From positions 1,736,001 to 1,800,000 of the forward strand of contig CAVPSV010000004.1 in NCBI GenBank assembly GCA_963708625.1: 64,000 nucleotides of DNA. The letters are read 5' to 3'. Made by a program: the position numbers and the translations under genes. Under the pieces are notes generated by a model. It ran no database searches. It was given only the letters and a program-made list of their open reading frames with translations, and was not told the DNA's origin. Origin of the DNA: DASXIF01 sp036498145. Its GTDB lineage: Bacteria; Actinomycetota; Actinomycetes; Mycobacteriales; Jatrophihabitantaceae. Shown one piece after another: positions 1-9,980 of the stretch; the first letter of the stretch is position 1, and each line of letters opens with the position of its first letter.

Positions 1-965
1 CGAGATCGACTGTGAGCCGGGCAGCGTCCGTGCTCGCGACCAGCGGCGTCCGGTGGGGCCGGCCGTCGGCCGGTTGCGCACGTCAGACGACGCTATGGAG
101 CGCTATCTCGCACATCTGTGCGCTGCCGTACCCGACCTCGCTGGACGGGCTGCACGTCGTCGTCGACTGCGCGAACGGCGCCGCGTCCACGGTGGCGCCC
201 GAGCTGTACCGCCGGTGCGGGGCGCGGGTCACCGCGGTCGCGGCCGAGCCGGACGGGCTGAACATCAATGACGGCGTCGGCTCCACCCATCTGGACTTCG
301 TCCGCAAGGCGGTGTTCGCCGAAGGCGCGGACCTCGGCATCGCGCACGACGGCGACGCGGACCGCTGCCTCGCCGTCGATGCCAGCGGCGAGATCGTCGA
401 CGGTGACCAGATCCTCGCCATCTGCGCGCTCGCGATGCAGCGGGCCGGTCAGCTGCACGAGGACACCGTCGTGGCGACGGTGATGAGCAACCTCGGCTTC
501 CTGCACGCGATGCGCGCGGCCGGCATCAAGGTGATCACCACTGCGGTCGGTGACCGGTATGTGCTGGAGGCGTTGCGCGCCGGCAACTACAGCCTGGGTG
601 GCGAGCAGAGCGGGCACCTGGTGTTCCCCGCTGCCGCCACTACCGGCGACGGCCTGCTCACCGCGCTGCACCTGATGGCCCAGTTGGCCGAAACCGGCAA
701 GCCGCTGGCCGAGTTGGCCGCGGTGGTCCATCGACTACCTCAGGCACTGGTCAATGTCGCAGTGCGCGACAAGGCGAGCGTGGCGCATTCGGTGGCGGTG
801 ACCGAAGCCGTGCTGGCCGCTGAGTCCGAACTCGGCGACGACGGACGGGTACTGGTGCGGCCGTCCGGCACCGAGCAACTGGTGCGGGTGATGGTCGAGG
901 CGTCGACGCAGCAGCTTGCGGACACGGTCGCGCGGCGCATCGCCGATGTCGTGCTTGCCGTCTGA
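1..965 (+). CDS. glmM: Phosphoglucosamine mutase, 3' part, frameshifted
   Basis: GlmM interconverts glucosamine-6-phosphate and glucosamine-1-phosphate on the way to UDP-GlcNAc and peptidoglycan. The gene enters from outside the window, so the N-terminal active-site serine is not visible. The metal-binding loop HDGDADRCL (about 346-372), the sugar-binding motif GEQSGH (about 601-618) and the C-terminal phosphate-binding RPSGTEQLVRV (about 859-891) are clear. The first about 40 codons read in frame 2 (RPVGPAVGRLR and ERYLAHL match GlmM) and the rest in frame 3, so one frame change lies near 120-145, probably a sequence error. glmS follows about 2 kb downstream, as in mycobacteria. Confidence 0.93.
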   Translation, partial: RSTVSRAASVLATSGVRWGRPSAGCARQTTLWSAISHICALPYPTSLDGLHVVVDCANGAASTVAPELYRRCGARVTAVAAEPDGLNINDGVGSTHLDFVRKAVFAEGADLGIAHDGDADRCLAVDASGEIVDGDQILAICALAMQRAGQLHEDTVVATVMSNLGFLHAMRAAGIKVITTAVGDRYVLEALRAGNYSLGGEQSGHLVFPAAATTGDGLLTALHLMAQLAETGKPLAELAAVVHRLPQALVNVAVRDKASVAHSVAVTEAVLAAESELGDDGRVLVRPSGTEQLVRVMVEASTQQLADTVARRIADVVLAV

Positions 966-1009
966 CCCGTCAACGCAGATGGCACGGCGAAGATGCGACC
1001 ACGCCGCCG

Positions 1010-1991
1010 TCAACCACCGCGAGTGAGCTGGCCGCGTTCGACCAGCACCTGCAGGTGCGCCATCGTCTCGTGCATCGCCATCATCTGGTTGAACTCGTCC
1101 AGCTCGTCGAAGTGCCGCTGGTGCCGGGTCCAGTCGCAACTCGTTGGACGACCTCGAAACCCGGTGCTCGCCGCCGGAGCCCACCGCGGCCAGCGTCTGC
1201 TCCAGCCGATGCTCGTGGTGGGCGAGCAATTCCTGTCACCCGGGCGTGCGTGGACGGTGTCACCGGCCCGTGCGCGGGCAGCAGCTTGGCGTCCGGCAGC
1301 GCCTGCACGAGGTTCAGCGAGTCGAGGTAGTCGCGCAGCGGTGACGGCGTCCGCGCGAGTTCGATGCCGATCGACGGGGTGATGTGCGGCAGCACGTGAT
1401 CCCCGGCGAACAGGACGCCGGCCGCGGCGTCGTGGAACACGACGTGGCCGCGGGTATGACCCGGGCGTTGCGATGACTCGCAGCGTGCGCGTCTGCAGCT
1501 CGATGTCGAGCCCGTCGGGCAGCCAGCGGTCCGGGATACTCCCAGTCGGTCAGGTCGCGCTCGCCGCGCCATTCGCCGATCATCTTCGACAGCTCGAACG
1601 CGCCGGCCGCGTACAGGGTGGCGATGTCCGGATGTACCTCGATGGTGCGAATCGCCGCCAGGCTCTGTCGTTCGCCTTCGCCGAGGCTGACCTGTGCGCC
1701 GAAGTCGCGCCGCAGCGCCACGGCCTGGGTGTAGTGGTCGCGATGGATGTGCGTGACGAGGAACTCGCGGATGTCGCGCAGCTGGTAACCCACGTCACCG
1801 AGCGCACGCTCGAGGAGTTCGCGCGATTCGGCCAGCGCCCAGCCGGCATCGACGAGAACGGCGTGCTCGCCATCGGCGACGGCGTACACGTTCACGGCCT
1901 TGAGGTGATCGCCCGGAAGCGGGAGCGGGATGCGGAACACACCGGGCACCTCTTCGAAGGCGCCGGGCCGCTCCCACGCGTGACGATCCAC
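1010..1991 (-). CDS. Metallo-beta-lactamase fold hydrolase, frameshifted
   Basis: The N-terminal 150 residues (start ATG at 1991) carry the MBL-fold metal motif HIHRDHY near residue 80. Later pieces in other frames supply GHTRGHVVFHD and the metal-ligand GDHVLPH, so this is a zinc-dependent hydrolase of the glyoxalase II/MBL class; the substrate is unknown. The C-terminal helix (RHQRHFDELDEFNQ) is recovered only by changing frame again and ends at a TGA at 1010. I count at least four frame changes between about 1140 and 1535. The total of about 327 codons suits the family. It converges on glmM, with 44 bp between the stops. Confidence 0.8.
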
Positions 1992-2146
1992 TCCTGCACC
2001 CTAGGGTGCGCCCGCTCACTCCTGCGCGGCAGAGCGTGGGGCTCGCCGAGCTGGCCCGACGACACGTCCGCACTGCAACGCGTTATTAGAGCCCCGTAAG
2101 CAGTGTTAACCGCTGCCCATCCGCTGCCGGGATACTGGAAACCGTT

Positions 2147-2911
2147 ATGGCACCGAAGAAAACTCCCGACACCAGCCCATCGCCCGGCACCCGGCCGCGG
2201 CTGCAGCTGTCAGCTGTGCAGGTGCTCGCCAGTGCACTCGCGGCGATCACCGCGACGATTGCCGGTTCGTTTCTCGGCGTGAACGGCACCGTGATCGGTG
2301 CGGCCGTCGCCAGTGTGCTCACCGTCACTGCGAACGCGATCTACGCGCACTCGCTTGCGCCGCACCGGCGAGCGGGTGCGCACCGCCGCTCCGGTCGCGC
2401 GGGTCCGCACGGCAACGTTGAGCCTGCCGCCAATCGCCCCGCCAATCGCAGCGCCAATCGCAGCGCCAACCGCAGCGCCAACCGCAGCGCCAACCGTGCG
2501 CACGCCGCACCCGCCCTCGCCCGTTCGCCGGCTGGCGCCGCCTCGGCGTCGCCACCGCGATGCTGTTCATCACCCTGCTCGGCGTGGTGACGGCATCGGA
2601 GTTGGTCTCCGGGCGACCGGTCAGTGACCTGTTGCGTGGCACGTCCGGCTCCGGCACCACGGTCTTCGGCGCGTCCAGCAGCCACCCGAGCACCGCCACC
2701 ACGCCCGCACCCCAACCGGCCGTGACCGTCACCCAGACCGTCGTGCCGAAGGTGGTCACCACCACCCCGACGGTGACCCAGACGGCGCCCGGCGGTCACG
2801 GTTACCCCGACGCCGACGCCCACTGGCAACAGCGGCCAACCCACGCCGACGCCGACGCCGCCCGCTTCGTCGACACCGGGCGCCGACACCCTGATTCCCG
2901 TACCCTCGTAG
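2147..2911 (+). CDS. Membrane protein with Pro/Ala repeat, frameshifted
   Basis: The family is not recognised. It starts with ATG at 2147 (MAPKKTPDTS), followed by a hydrophobic segment at about residues 23-65 rich in Ala, Val and Ile. The middle is a Pro/Ala/Ile repeat encoded by 12-bp units. A second membrane segment (AMLFITLLGVVTASE) begins about 2557, and then comes an extracytoplasmic-looking Thr/Pro/Val-rich tail. Frame changes near 2360, 2540 and 2790 are needed; the final frame ends in a Thr-Pro run and a TAG at 2909-2911, two bases before the glmS start. The topology (one or two TM segments plus a low-complexity tail) suggests a cell-envelope protein; the function is unknown. Confidence 0.6.
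2424..2495 (+). repeat. 12-bp tandem repeat, about 6 units
   Basis: Six consecutive 12-base units end in GCCAATC or GCCAACC; the last four begin GCAGC. In the frame that fits the flanking protein they encode a Pro-Ile/Thr-Ala-Ala-Pro tetrapeptide repeat. Units at the 3' end are identical, which suggests recent slippage. Confidence 0.85.
2901..2906 (+). promoter_or_regulatory. Putative -10 of a leaderless glmS transcript
   Basis: TACCCT lies 7 nt before the glmS ATG. This spacing puts the predicted transcription start at or next to the start codon. No convincing -35 is visible. Confidence 0.4.
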
Positions 2912-2913
2912 CC

Positions 2914-4770
2914 ATGTGCGGCATCGTCGGGTACGTCGGCCACCGGCAGGCACTCGACGTGGTGGTCGAGGGGCTGCGGCGGCTGGAGTACCGCGGCTAC
3001 GACTCGGCCGGCGTGGCGATCGTCGACTCCGACGCCGGCCCGGGCGCGCAGTTGCAGGTCGCGAAGAAGGCCGGCCGGATCGAGAACCTGGACAAGGAAC
3101 TGTCCGAACGCACGCTGTCCGGCACCACCGGAATGGGTCACACGCGCTGGGCCACCCACGGCCCGCCGAACGACCGCAACGCGCACCCACACCTCGATGC
3201 CACCAGCCGGATCGGCGTGGTGCACAACGGCATCATCGAGAACTTCGGCGAGCTGCGGGCCGAACTGGAACGTGCCGGCGTCGAACTGCGCAGCGACACC
3301 GACACCGAGACCGTCGCCCACCTCGTCGCCGCGGCAGTGCGTGACGGCGCGAACCTGCGCGAGGCGGTCCGCACCGTCGTCAACCGGCTCGACGGCGCGT
3401 TCACGCTCGTCTTCCTCGACGCCGAGCACCCGGACGCCGTCGTCGCGGCGCGGCGCAACTCACCGCTGGTCGTCGGCGTCGGCGACGGCGAGACGTTCCT
3501 CGGCAGCGACGTCGCCGCGTTCATCGAATACACCCGGGACGCGGTGGAACTCGGGCAGGACCAGATCGTCGAGATCGGCCGGGACGGCTTCACGCATCAC
3601 CGGCTTCGACGGCCAGCCGGAGACCGGCCGCCCGTTCCACATCGACTGGGACCTCGCCGCCGCCGAGAAGGGCGGCTACGACTACTTCATGCTCAAGGAG
3701 ATCGAGGAGCAGCCCGACGCGGTGCGCGACACGCTGCTCGGTCACCTCGTCGACGGTCACATCGTGCTCGACGAGCAGCGGCTCGATCACCAGGAACTGC
3801 GTGACATCGACAAGGTGTTCGTCGTCGCCTGCGGCACCGCGTACCACGCCGGCCTGATCGGTAAGCAGGTGATCGAACACTGGACGCGGGTGCCGGTCGA
3901 GGTCGAGATGTCCTCGGAGTTCCGTTACCGCGATCCGGTGCTCGACCGGCAGACGCTGGTGGTCGCCATCAGCCAGTCCGGCGAGACCGCGGACACGCTG
4001 GAGGCGGTCCGCCACGCTCGCGGCCAGCGCGCCAAGGTGCTGGCGATCTGCAACACCAACGGCGCGCAGATCCCGCGCGAGTCCGACGCGGTGCTCTACA
4101 CGCACGCGGGCCCGGAGATCGGCGTCGCCGCGACGAAGACGTTCCTGGCCCAGGTGGCCGCGACCCAACTGCTCGGCTTGGCGCTGGCGCAGGCCCGCGG
4201 CACCAAGTACGCGGACGAGATCCGCGCGGAGTACCAGCGGTTGTGTCGGGTGCCGCACGCGATCGAGGGTGCGCTGCGCCTGGCCGAACAGACCAGGGCA
4301 CTGGCCCGGTCCATCGCCGACGCCAAGGCGGTGCTGTTCATCGGCCGGCACGTCGGCTACCCGGTGGCGCTGGAGGGCGCGCTGAAGCTCAAGGAGCTGG
4401 CGTACATGCACGCCGAGGGGTTCCCGGCCGGCGAACTCAAACACGGCCCGATCGCGCTCGTCGAACCCGGACTGCCGGTCGTCGTCATCATGCCGTCACG
4501 CACCGGGCGCCCGCTGCTGCACCAGAAGATGCTCAGCAACATCGCCGAGATCAAGGCACGCGGCGCGCGCACCATCGTCGTCGCCGAAGCGGGGGACGCG
4601 ACGCCGCGGTCAATGCCGATGACCTGCTGTCCGTGCCGGTGGTGCCGACCCTGCTCTCGCCGTTCGTGGCCACGGTGCCGCTGCAGATCCTGGCCGCCGA
4701 GATCGCGCGGGTGCGCGGCTACGACGTCGACAAGCCGCGCAATCTGGCCAAGTCGGTGACCGTCGAGTAG
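2914..4770 (+). CDS. glmS: Glucosamine-fructose-6-phosphate aminotransferase, frameshifted
   Basis: GlmS makes glucosamine-6-phosphate from fructose-6-phosphate and glutamine, the entry to amino-sugar synthesis. The N-terminal glutaminase domain begins MCGIVGYVG, giving the nucleophilic Cys2, and shows TRWATHG and HNGIIENF. Two SIS sugar-binding domains follow (SQSGETADTLEA; GRHVGYPVALEGALKLKE). The C-terminus is YDVDKPRNLAKSVTVE, typical of GlmS. A likely inserted C near 3597 and a deleted base near 4600 break the frame and cancel each other, so the span is exactly 619 codons. The open frame upstream of the ATG is unrelated read-through from the membrane protein. Confidence 0.96.
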
Positions 4771-4806
4771 CCCACGTTTCGCCCGGGTCCGCAATGCTGG
4801 ATGCTC

Positions 4807-4812
4807 TAGGCT
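4807..4812 (+). promoter_or_regulatory. Putative -10 of a leaderless fpr transcript
   Basis: TAGGCT is followed by 7 nt and the GTG start at 4820, matching the leaderless pattern seen at several genes in this window. Confidence 0.45.
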
Positions 4813-4819
4813 CGCCGCT

Positions 4820-5852
4820 GTGGTGGACGCCTCCTCCAAGTCGGTAGACCTGCTCATCGTCGGCGCCGGGCCGGTCGGCCTTTTCGGCGCCTATTACGCC
4901 GGGGTCCGCACCCTGTCCACGGCCGTGCTCGACTCGCTCGAGGAGCCCGGTGGGCAGATCACCGCGATGTATCCGGAGAAGGCGATCTTCGACGTCGCCG
5001 GCTTCCCGGCGGTCCGCGGGCGGGAGCTCGTCGAGCAATTGCTGGCACAAGCCGCGCCGTTCTCGCCGGACTACATGCTCGGGCAGCAGGCCGTCGGGCT
5101 GGAGCGCGGTGACGGCGGCTTCGCGGTGACGACGTCCGAGGGCGTTCGCGATCGACTGCCGCGCCATCGTGATCACCGGCGGCATCGGCACGTTCACCCC
5201 GCGACCGCTGCCCGCCGGCGGGGAGTACCTGGGCCGCGGGCTGGTGCACTTCGTGCCCGACCCGAGCACGTACCAGGACAAGGACATCGTCGTCGTCGGC
5301 GGCGGTGACTCCGCGCTGGACTGGGCACTCATGCTCGAACCCATCGGCCGGTCGGTGACCATCGTGCACCGCCGCGCGGAGTTCCGCGCCCACCCGCACT
5401 CGGTCGAGTTGCTCAAGTCCTCCAGCGTCTCGATGCTCACCGATGCGCAGATCGCCGGCGTCCGCGGCGATCCGGACATCAGCGAGGTCGACGTGGACGT
5501 GGCCGGCACCGTCAAGACGCTGTCCTGCGATCGGCTCGTCGCCGCACTGGGGTTCACCGCGAACCTCGGCCCGCTGATGGAGTGGGGGATCGAGATCCGC
5601 AAGCGGCAGATCGTCATCGACACGATGGGGCGCACCACCGTGACCGGCATCTACGCCGCCGGCGACATCGTCGAGTACCAGGGCAAGGTCAAGCTCATCG
5701 CCACCGGCTTCGGCGAGGTGGCCACCGCGGTGAACAACGCGGCCGCGTACCTCAATCCGAACGTGTCCGCCTTCCCCGGCCACCTGTCCGACTACGTGCC
5801 GCCCGACGCAGCCGCGCCGCCGGGGACCATCGGCTCGACGCCCACCGCGTGA
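4820..5852 (+). CDS. Ferredoxin/flavodoxin-NADP+ reductase, TrxR-like, frameshifted
   Basis: This is an FAD- and NADPH-binding reductase that passes electrons between NADPH and ferredoxin or flavodoxin. The N-terminal FAD motif is GAGPVGLFGAYYAG, the NADPH-binding fold is VVVGGGDSALDWAL, and the C-terminal FAD motif is GIYAAGDIVEY. The fold is that of thioredoxin reductase, but the redox CxxC is absent, which fits the YumC/Fpr2 type of ferredoxin-NADP reductase. One frame change near 5145 separates the two halves; 1033 nt equals 344 codons plus one base. The start is GTG at 4820. The stop overlaps the acpS start (GTGA). Confidence 0.85.
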
Positions 5853-6265
5853 TCGTCGGTGTCGGCATCGACGTCGTCCCGGTCGATCGATTCGCCGAGT
5901 CGCTGGCCCGCACGCCCGGGCTGGCCGATCGCCTGTTCACCGCGGCAGAGCAGCGCACGCCGTCGGGGGCCGACCGGGGTTCCGATTCGCTCGCGGCACG
6001 CTTCGCCGCGAAGGAGGCGTTGGCCAAGGCACTCGGCGGTGGCGGCGGCATGCTCTGGACCGACGCCGAGGTCGGCGTGGACGATGCCGGCCGGCCGCTG
6101 CTGCACGTGCGCGGCACCGTCGCGCGGCGCGCTGCCGCACTGCACGTCACGCACTGGCACGTGTCGCTCTCGCACGACGGTGGCGTCGCTGCGGCGACGG
6201 TGATCGCCGAGGCGCGCGACGGCGAGATGCCGCCCGACGACTCGTCCATCGACGCGCGGGGGTGA
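5849..6265 (+). CDS. acpS: Holo-[acyl-carrier-protein] synthase
   Basis: AcpS transfers 4'-phosphopantetheine from CoA to the serine of apo-ACP. The protein has 138 residues, a usual length. It carries the Mg-binding GIDVVPVDRF near the N-terminus and the second motif RFAAKEALAKAL with the catalytic Glu, followed by the glycine-rich segment and HVSLSHDGG. The GTG start overlaps the upstream stop by the GTGA arrangement and nnr follows 6 nt later, so the three genes are likely cotranscribed. Confidence 0.93.
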   Translation: MIVGVGIDVVPVDRFAESLARTPGLADRLFTAAEQRTPSGADRGSDSLAARFAAKEALAKALGGGGGMLWTDAEVGVDDAGRPLLHVRGTVARRAAALHVTHWHVSLSHDGGVAAATVIAEARDGEMPPDDSSIDARG

Positions 6266-6271
6266 GGGTGC

Positions 6272-7744
6272 GTGCATTCGGCCTACACCGCTGAACAGAT
6301 CCGCGCCGCGGAGCGCATCGTGCTCGCGCAACTCCCGGACGGGGCGCTCATGCAGCGCGCCGCGCACGCGTTGGCCGGATACTGCGCCGCCCGGCTGGGG
6401 CGGGTCTACGGCGCGCGGGTGGTGCTGCTCGTCGGCGCCGGCAACAACGGCGGCGACGCGCTGTACGCCGGTGCTGAGCTGGCGCGTCGTGGCGCCGCGG
6501 TCACCGCGCTGCTGCTCGATCCGGATCGGGCCCACCCAGGCGGGCTGGACGCGGTGCGGCGAGCCGGCGGCCGGGCTCAGCCGGGTGATGCCCGCGCGAT
6601 CGCCGGTGCCGAGCTGGTACTGGACGGCATCGTCGGGATCGGTGGACGCGGCGGGCTGGCCGGCACGGCCGCGGACCTGGCGGGTGCGGCAGCGCGGGCC
6701 CGACTCGACACCGCGACGCTCGTGGTGGCCGTCGACGTCCCGTCCGGGCTCGACGCCAGCACCGGCGAGGCGGGCGAGGTCGCTGTGCAGGCCGACGCCA
6801 CGGTGACCTTCGGCGCGCTGAAGACGGGACTGCTCGTCGGCGCCGGACCGGACCACGCGGGCGAGGTGCGCCTGGTCGACATCGGGCTTGGGCCGGCGCT
6901 GCCCACGCCGCGAACTCGGGTGCTCGAGGACGGCGACGTGCGCGGCGCGCTGCCGGTGCCCGGCACGGCGGATGACAAGTACAGCCGCGGCGTGGTGGGC
7001 ATCGCCGCCGGGTCGCAGCTCTACGCCGGGGCGGGCGTGCTGTGCACCGGTGCCGCGCTGACCGGCGGCGCGGGCATGGTGCGCTACCTGGGCCTGGCGC
7101 CGGACGGGATCCGGGCGCGCTACCCCGAGGTGGTGGTGCACGACCGCCACAGCGGCACCCGACCCGGCGACGTGCAGGTGCAGGCGTGGGTGGTCGGGCC
7201 CGGGCATCGGCACCGATGACGAGGCGATGGCAGCTGCTCACCGACGTGCTGCACACCGACGTGCCGGTGATCGTCGACGCGGACGCGATCACGCTGGTGG
7301 CGCGCGCGCCGGAGCTGGTCCGTCACCGGGAGGCACCCACGGTGCTGACGCCGCACGATCGCGAGTTCGCCCGCATCGCCGACGGTCCCGGCCCGGACCG
7401 CCTTGCCGCGGTGCGCGCGCGCCGCCGCCGATCTCGGCGCGACCGTGCTGCTCAAGGGCAATGCGACCGTCGTCGCCGACGCGGGTGGCCAGGCCTATCG
7501 TGAACCCGACCGGCACGCCGTGGCTGGGCACGGCCGGCAGCGGCGACGTGCTCAGCGGGCTGATCGGCTCACTGCTGGCCGGCGGCCTGGACGCGCCGCT
7601 GGCCGCAGCGGTGGGCGCGTACCTGCACGGTGTCGCCGGGCAGCGGGCGGCGGCGTCCGGCCCGCCCACCGCGGTGGACGTACTGAACGCGCTACGGCCC
7701 GTCCGACGGCGGCCATCTGCCTGGGCCGGCACCGGGTGCTGTAA
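6272..7744 (+). CDS. nnr: Bifunctional NAD(P)HX epimerase/dehydratase, frameshifted
   Basis: Nnr repairs hydrated NAD(P)H. The N-terminal epimerase domain (NnrE) shows GAGNNGGDALYAG and DVPSGLDASTG. The C-terminal ribokinase-like ADP-dependent dehydratase domain (NnrD) shows VVGPG..GTDDEAM, VIVDADAITL, VLTPHDREFA and GTAGSGDVLSG. At least four apparent single-base insertions (about 7200, 7226, 7410, 7500) scatter the dehydratase half over all three frames. The 3' end is uncertain: the frame holding ADVLNALRP has no near stop, and 7744 is the nearest stop in another frame, giving about 491 codons, a normal length. The start is GTG at 6272. Confidence 0.88.
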
Positions 7745-8879
7745 CCGGTCCGCCACCGCCACCACGGCCACCGCGAGCACGGTGCCGATGCCGAGCGCAA
7801 GCGCCGTCAGGTACGGCGAGACGGCGACCAGCAGCGCCAGCACGGCTATGCCGGCGATTCGCGACCAGGGCATGACGTGGAACGCGATCGCTTTGAAGAG
7901 GCCGTGGCCACCCAGGAACAGCGCGAACCCGCCGGCCAGCAGCAACGTGACCGGCCAGTGCCCGCGTCGGCCCGGATGCGCGAGCATCAGGTTGTCGCCG
8001 GCTGCTGCGGCGATGATCCCGCCGATGATCACCGGGTGCACCAGGTGATAGGCGCGCGACCCGAGCCGGCCGGGATCGGCGGCGCGGGTGATGGCGACGC
8101 GCGCCGGACTCGGCCACCCGGTCGAAGTACACCCACCACAACCCGACGGTGCCGGCGAAGGCGACCACGAAGGTGACCACCTGCGCGGCGGTGAGCCGCG
8201 CGGTGGAGCTGAGGGTGGTGCCGATCGCGACCACCGACTCACCCAGCGCGATGATCACGAAGGCCTCGCAACGTTCGGCGAAGTGGTTGCCGGAGATGGT
8301 CCACTCGTCGGTGGTGGAGCGGCCCAGCACCGGCGTCCAGAACCCGACGCGCCCGCCCAGGAAGTCGAAGGCGACGGCGGCGAGCCAGATCGCCTCCCGG
8401 GCGTGTCCGTGCATGCGGCTGCCGACGATCAGCGCGACTCCGCTGATGACGCACCACGCCAGGATCCGCTCGAAGTTGCGTTGCAGCCGGTGCCCGCGCA
8501 CCGCGAACACGGCGAAGACCGAACGTCCGATCTGGATCGCCGCGTAGGCGCCGGCCACCACCAGGCCGCGGTCGGCGAACGCGCGGGGCAGTCCCGCGGA
8601 CAGCACCAGGCTGGCGAGCATCACCGCGAGCAGCATCGCCCGGGTCGGCAGGCGGTCCGGGTCCACCCAGTTGGTGACCCAGGTGGTGTAGGCCCACGCC
8701 TGCCACACCAAGCCGAGCAGGATCGCGGTCTGCACCGCGGACTCGACACTGGTGTGTGTCGCGAGGCGGTGCGAAAGCTGCGTGATGGCGAATACGTAGA
8801 CCAGGTCGAAGAACAGTTCGACGTTGGTGACCTCGACGACGTCGCCGGAGCGCATCAGGTTCCTACGCGTGCTCGTCAC
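7692..8879 (-). CDS. LtrA-like low-temperature-requirement membrane protein, frameshifted
   Basis: This is a polytopic inner-membrane protein. The N-terminal signature EVTNVELFFDLVYVFAITQL and the later EAFVIIALGESVVAIG are hallmarks of the LtrA family, whose biochemical role is not established. About ten hydrophobic helices can be seen. The frame changes near 8095, and a second indel near 7700 is needed to reach the TAG at 7692; the resulting 396 codons match the family length. I place the start at the GTG at 8879, giving VTSTRRNLMRSGD. The much longer open frame continuing upstream runs antisense through the lipase gene and is not real. Confidence 0.8.
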   Translation of the reverse strand: MTSTRRNLMRSGDVVEVTNVELFFDLVYVFAITQLSHRLATHTSVESAVQTAILLGLVWQAWAYTTWVTNWVDPDRLPTRAMLLAVMLASLVLSAGLPRAFADRGLVVAGAYAAIQIGRSVFAVFAVRGHRLQRNFERILAWCVISGVALIVGSRMHGHAREAIWLAAVAFDFLGGRVGFWTPVLGRSTTDEWTISGNHFAERCEAFVIIALGESVVAIGTTLSSTARLTAAQVVTFVVAFAGTVGLWWVYFDRVAESGARRHHPRRRSRPARVARLSPGAPGDHRRDHRRSSRRQPDARASGPTRALAGHVAAGRRVRAVPGWPRPLQSDRVPRHALVANRRHSRAGAAGRRLAVPDGACARHRHRARGGRGGGGGPVTAPGAGPGRWPPSDGP

Positions 8880-8960
8880 GGGCGTAACTATGCCGCCCGG
8901 CGCGCGCTGCGGTGCTGCGGTGCTCCCGTGCTCCGGTTTGCCGGGTGGGCCGAGTGCCCC

Positions 8961-8966
8961 TAGCGT
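8961..8966 (+). promoter_or_regulatory. Putative -10 of a leaderless lipase transcript
   Basis: TAGCGT is followed by 7 nt and the ATG at 8974, with no Shine-Dalgarno sequence between. Confidence 0.4.
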
Positions 8967-8973
8967 CCGCAGA

Positions 8974-9899
8974 ATGCGTCGACTGATAGCGGTCCTCTCG
9001 GTTCTTGCGTCGTTGGCGGCAGTCGCCTCTGGTCGCTGTGCCTGCGTCCGCGGCCACGAAGTACAAGGTGCGCTACGACTTCCTGACCTCGGCGGTGCTG
9101 GCCGGGCCTGCGGGTGGACGCCGATCCGCCGGGCGCGAACATCTGGACCTGCCAGCCCTCGGCCGCACATCCCGAGCCGGTGGTGCTGGTGCACGGCACC
9201 GGCGGCAACAAGAACGACAACTGGCAGACCTACGCTCCGCTGCTGGCGAACAACGGGTACTGCGTCTACGCGTTCACCTACGGCGTGCTGCCGGGCGTCG
9301 GCGTGCCGCTGAACCAGGTCGGCGGCATCACCACCATCGAGTCGAGCGCGGCGCAGATGGCCGCGTTCGTCGATCGGGTGCTCGCGGCCACCGGCGCGAG
9401 CAAGGTCGACATCGTCGGGCACTCGCAGGGCACCCTGATGCCGGACTACTACGCCAAGTTCCTCGGCGGCGCATCGAAGATCGACAAGTACGTCTCGCTC
9501 GCGCCGCTGTGGCACGGCACCAACCTGGCCGAATCGGCGACACTGGCCCAGCTCGGGGCGGCGTACGGGTTCACGCTGCCGGAGCCCGCGTTCGGGTCCG
9601 CGCCGGAGATGCTCGCCGGATCACCAGTTCCTTGCCCAGCTCGGGCGACGTGCGGCGTGCCGGGTATCACCTACACGAACATCTCCACCCGCTACGACGA
9701 GCTGGTCGTGCCGTACACCAGCGGCATCGAGCCGGCATGACGAACATCGTCGTGCAGCAGCAGTGCGCCGCTCGACTTCAGCGATCACCTGGAGATCGTC
9801 GCCGACCCGGTCGCCGCGGCCGACGTGCTCAACGCGCTGGATCCGGCGCACCCGCGCAAGGTGCCGTGCCGGTTGGTGCTGCCGTTCGAAGGCGGCTGA
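8974..9899 (+). CDS. Secreted triacylglycerol lipase/esterase, frameshifted
   Basis: An exported alpha/beta hydrolase. It begins MRRLIAVLSVLASLAAVAS, an obvious signal peptide that, after a frame change near 9030, runs to an Ala-x-Ala cleavage region (VPASAATK). The mature part has the oxyanion-hole motif VVLVHGTGGN, the nucleophile elbow GHSQGT and a loop with the likely acid in STRYDELVVPYTSG. A further frame change near 9740 gives FSDHLEIVADPVAAADVLNAL, with the catalytic His in SDHLE, ending at the TGA at 9897-9899. Several apparent single-base insertions (about 9030, 9107, 9620, 9740) interrupt it. It resembles the actinobacterial EstA/lipase class 2 family; the substrate is inferred only. 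Confidence 0.8.
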
Positions 9900-9968
9900 G
9901 CGTCGGCGGTCGCCCGTCGCGGCTCGGGTGCGGGACTTCGGCCCGCCGGGACCGGACGTCAGGTTTGA

Positions 9969-9974
9969 GACACT
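9969..9974 (+). promoter_or_regulatory. Putative -10 of a leaderless alr transcript
   Basis: GACACT (A at position 2, T at 6) is followed by 6 nt and the GTG start at 9981. It is a weak match on its own but has the same spacing as neighbouring genes. Confidence 0.3.
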
Positions 9975-9980
9975 GACGGG

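Noticed and set aside
2424..2495. Short 12-bp repeats considered as an iteron origin
   Set aside because: They lie within a coding region and encode a Pro/Ala repeat; no dnaA, parAB or AT-rich region is near.
2560..3804. A 414-codon open frame that looks like a membrane protein fused to GlmS
   Set aside because: GlmS needs its Met1-Cys2 terminus at 2914; the upstream part is the membrane protein read through because of a frame change, and another frame gives a stop at 2911.
7692..9515. A 607-codon minus-strand frame starting inside the lipase
   Set aside because: Only the part from 8879 down resembles LtrA; the rest is antisense to a well-supported lipase gene with a signal peptide.
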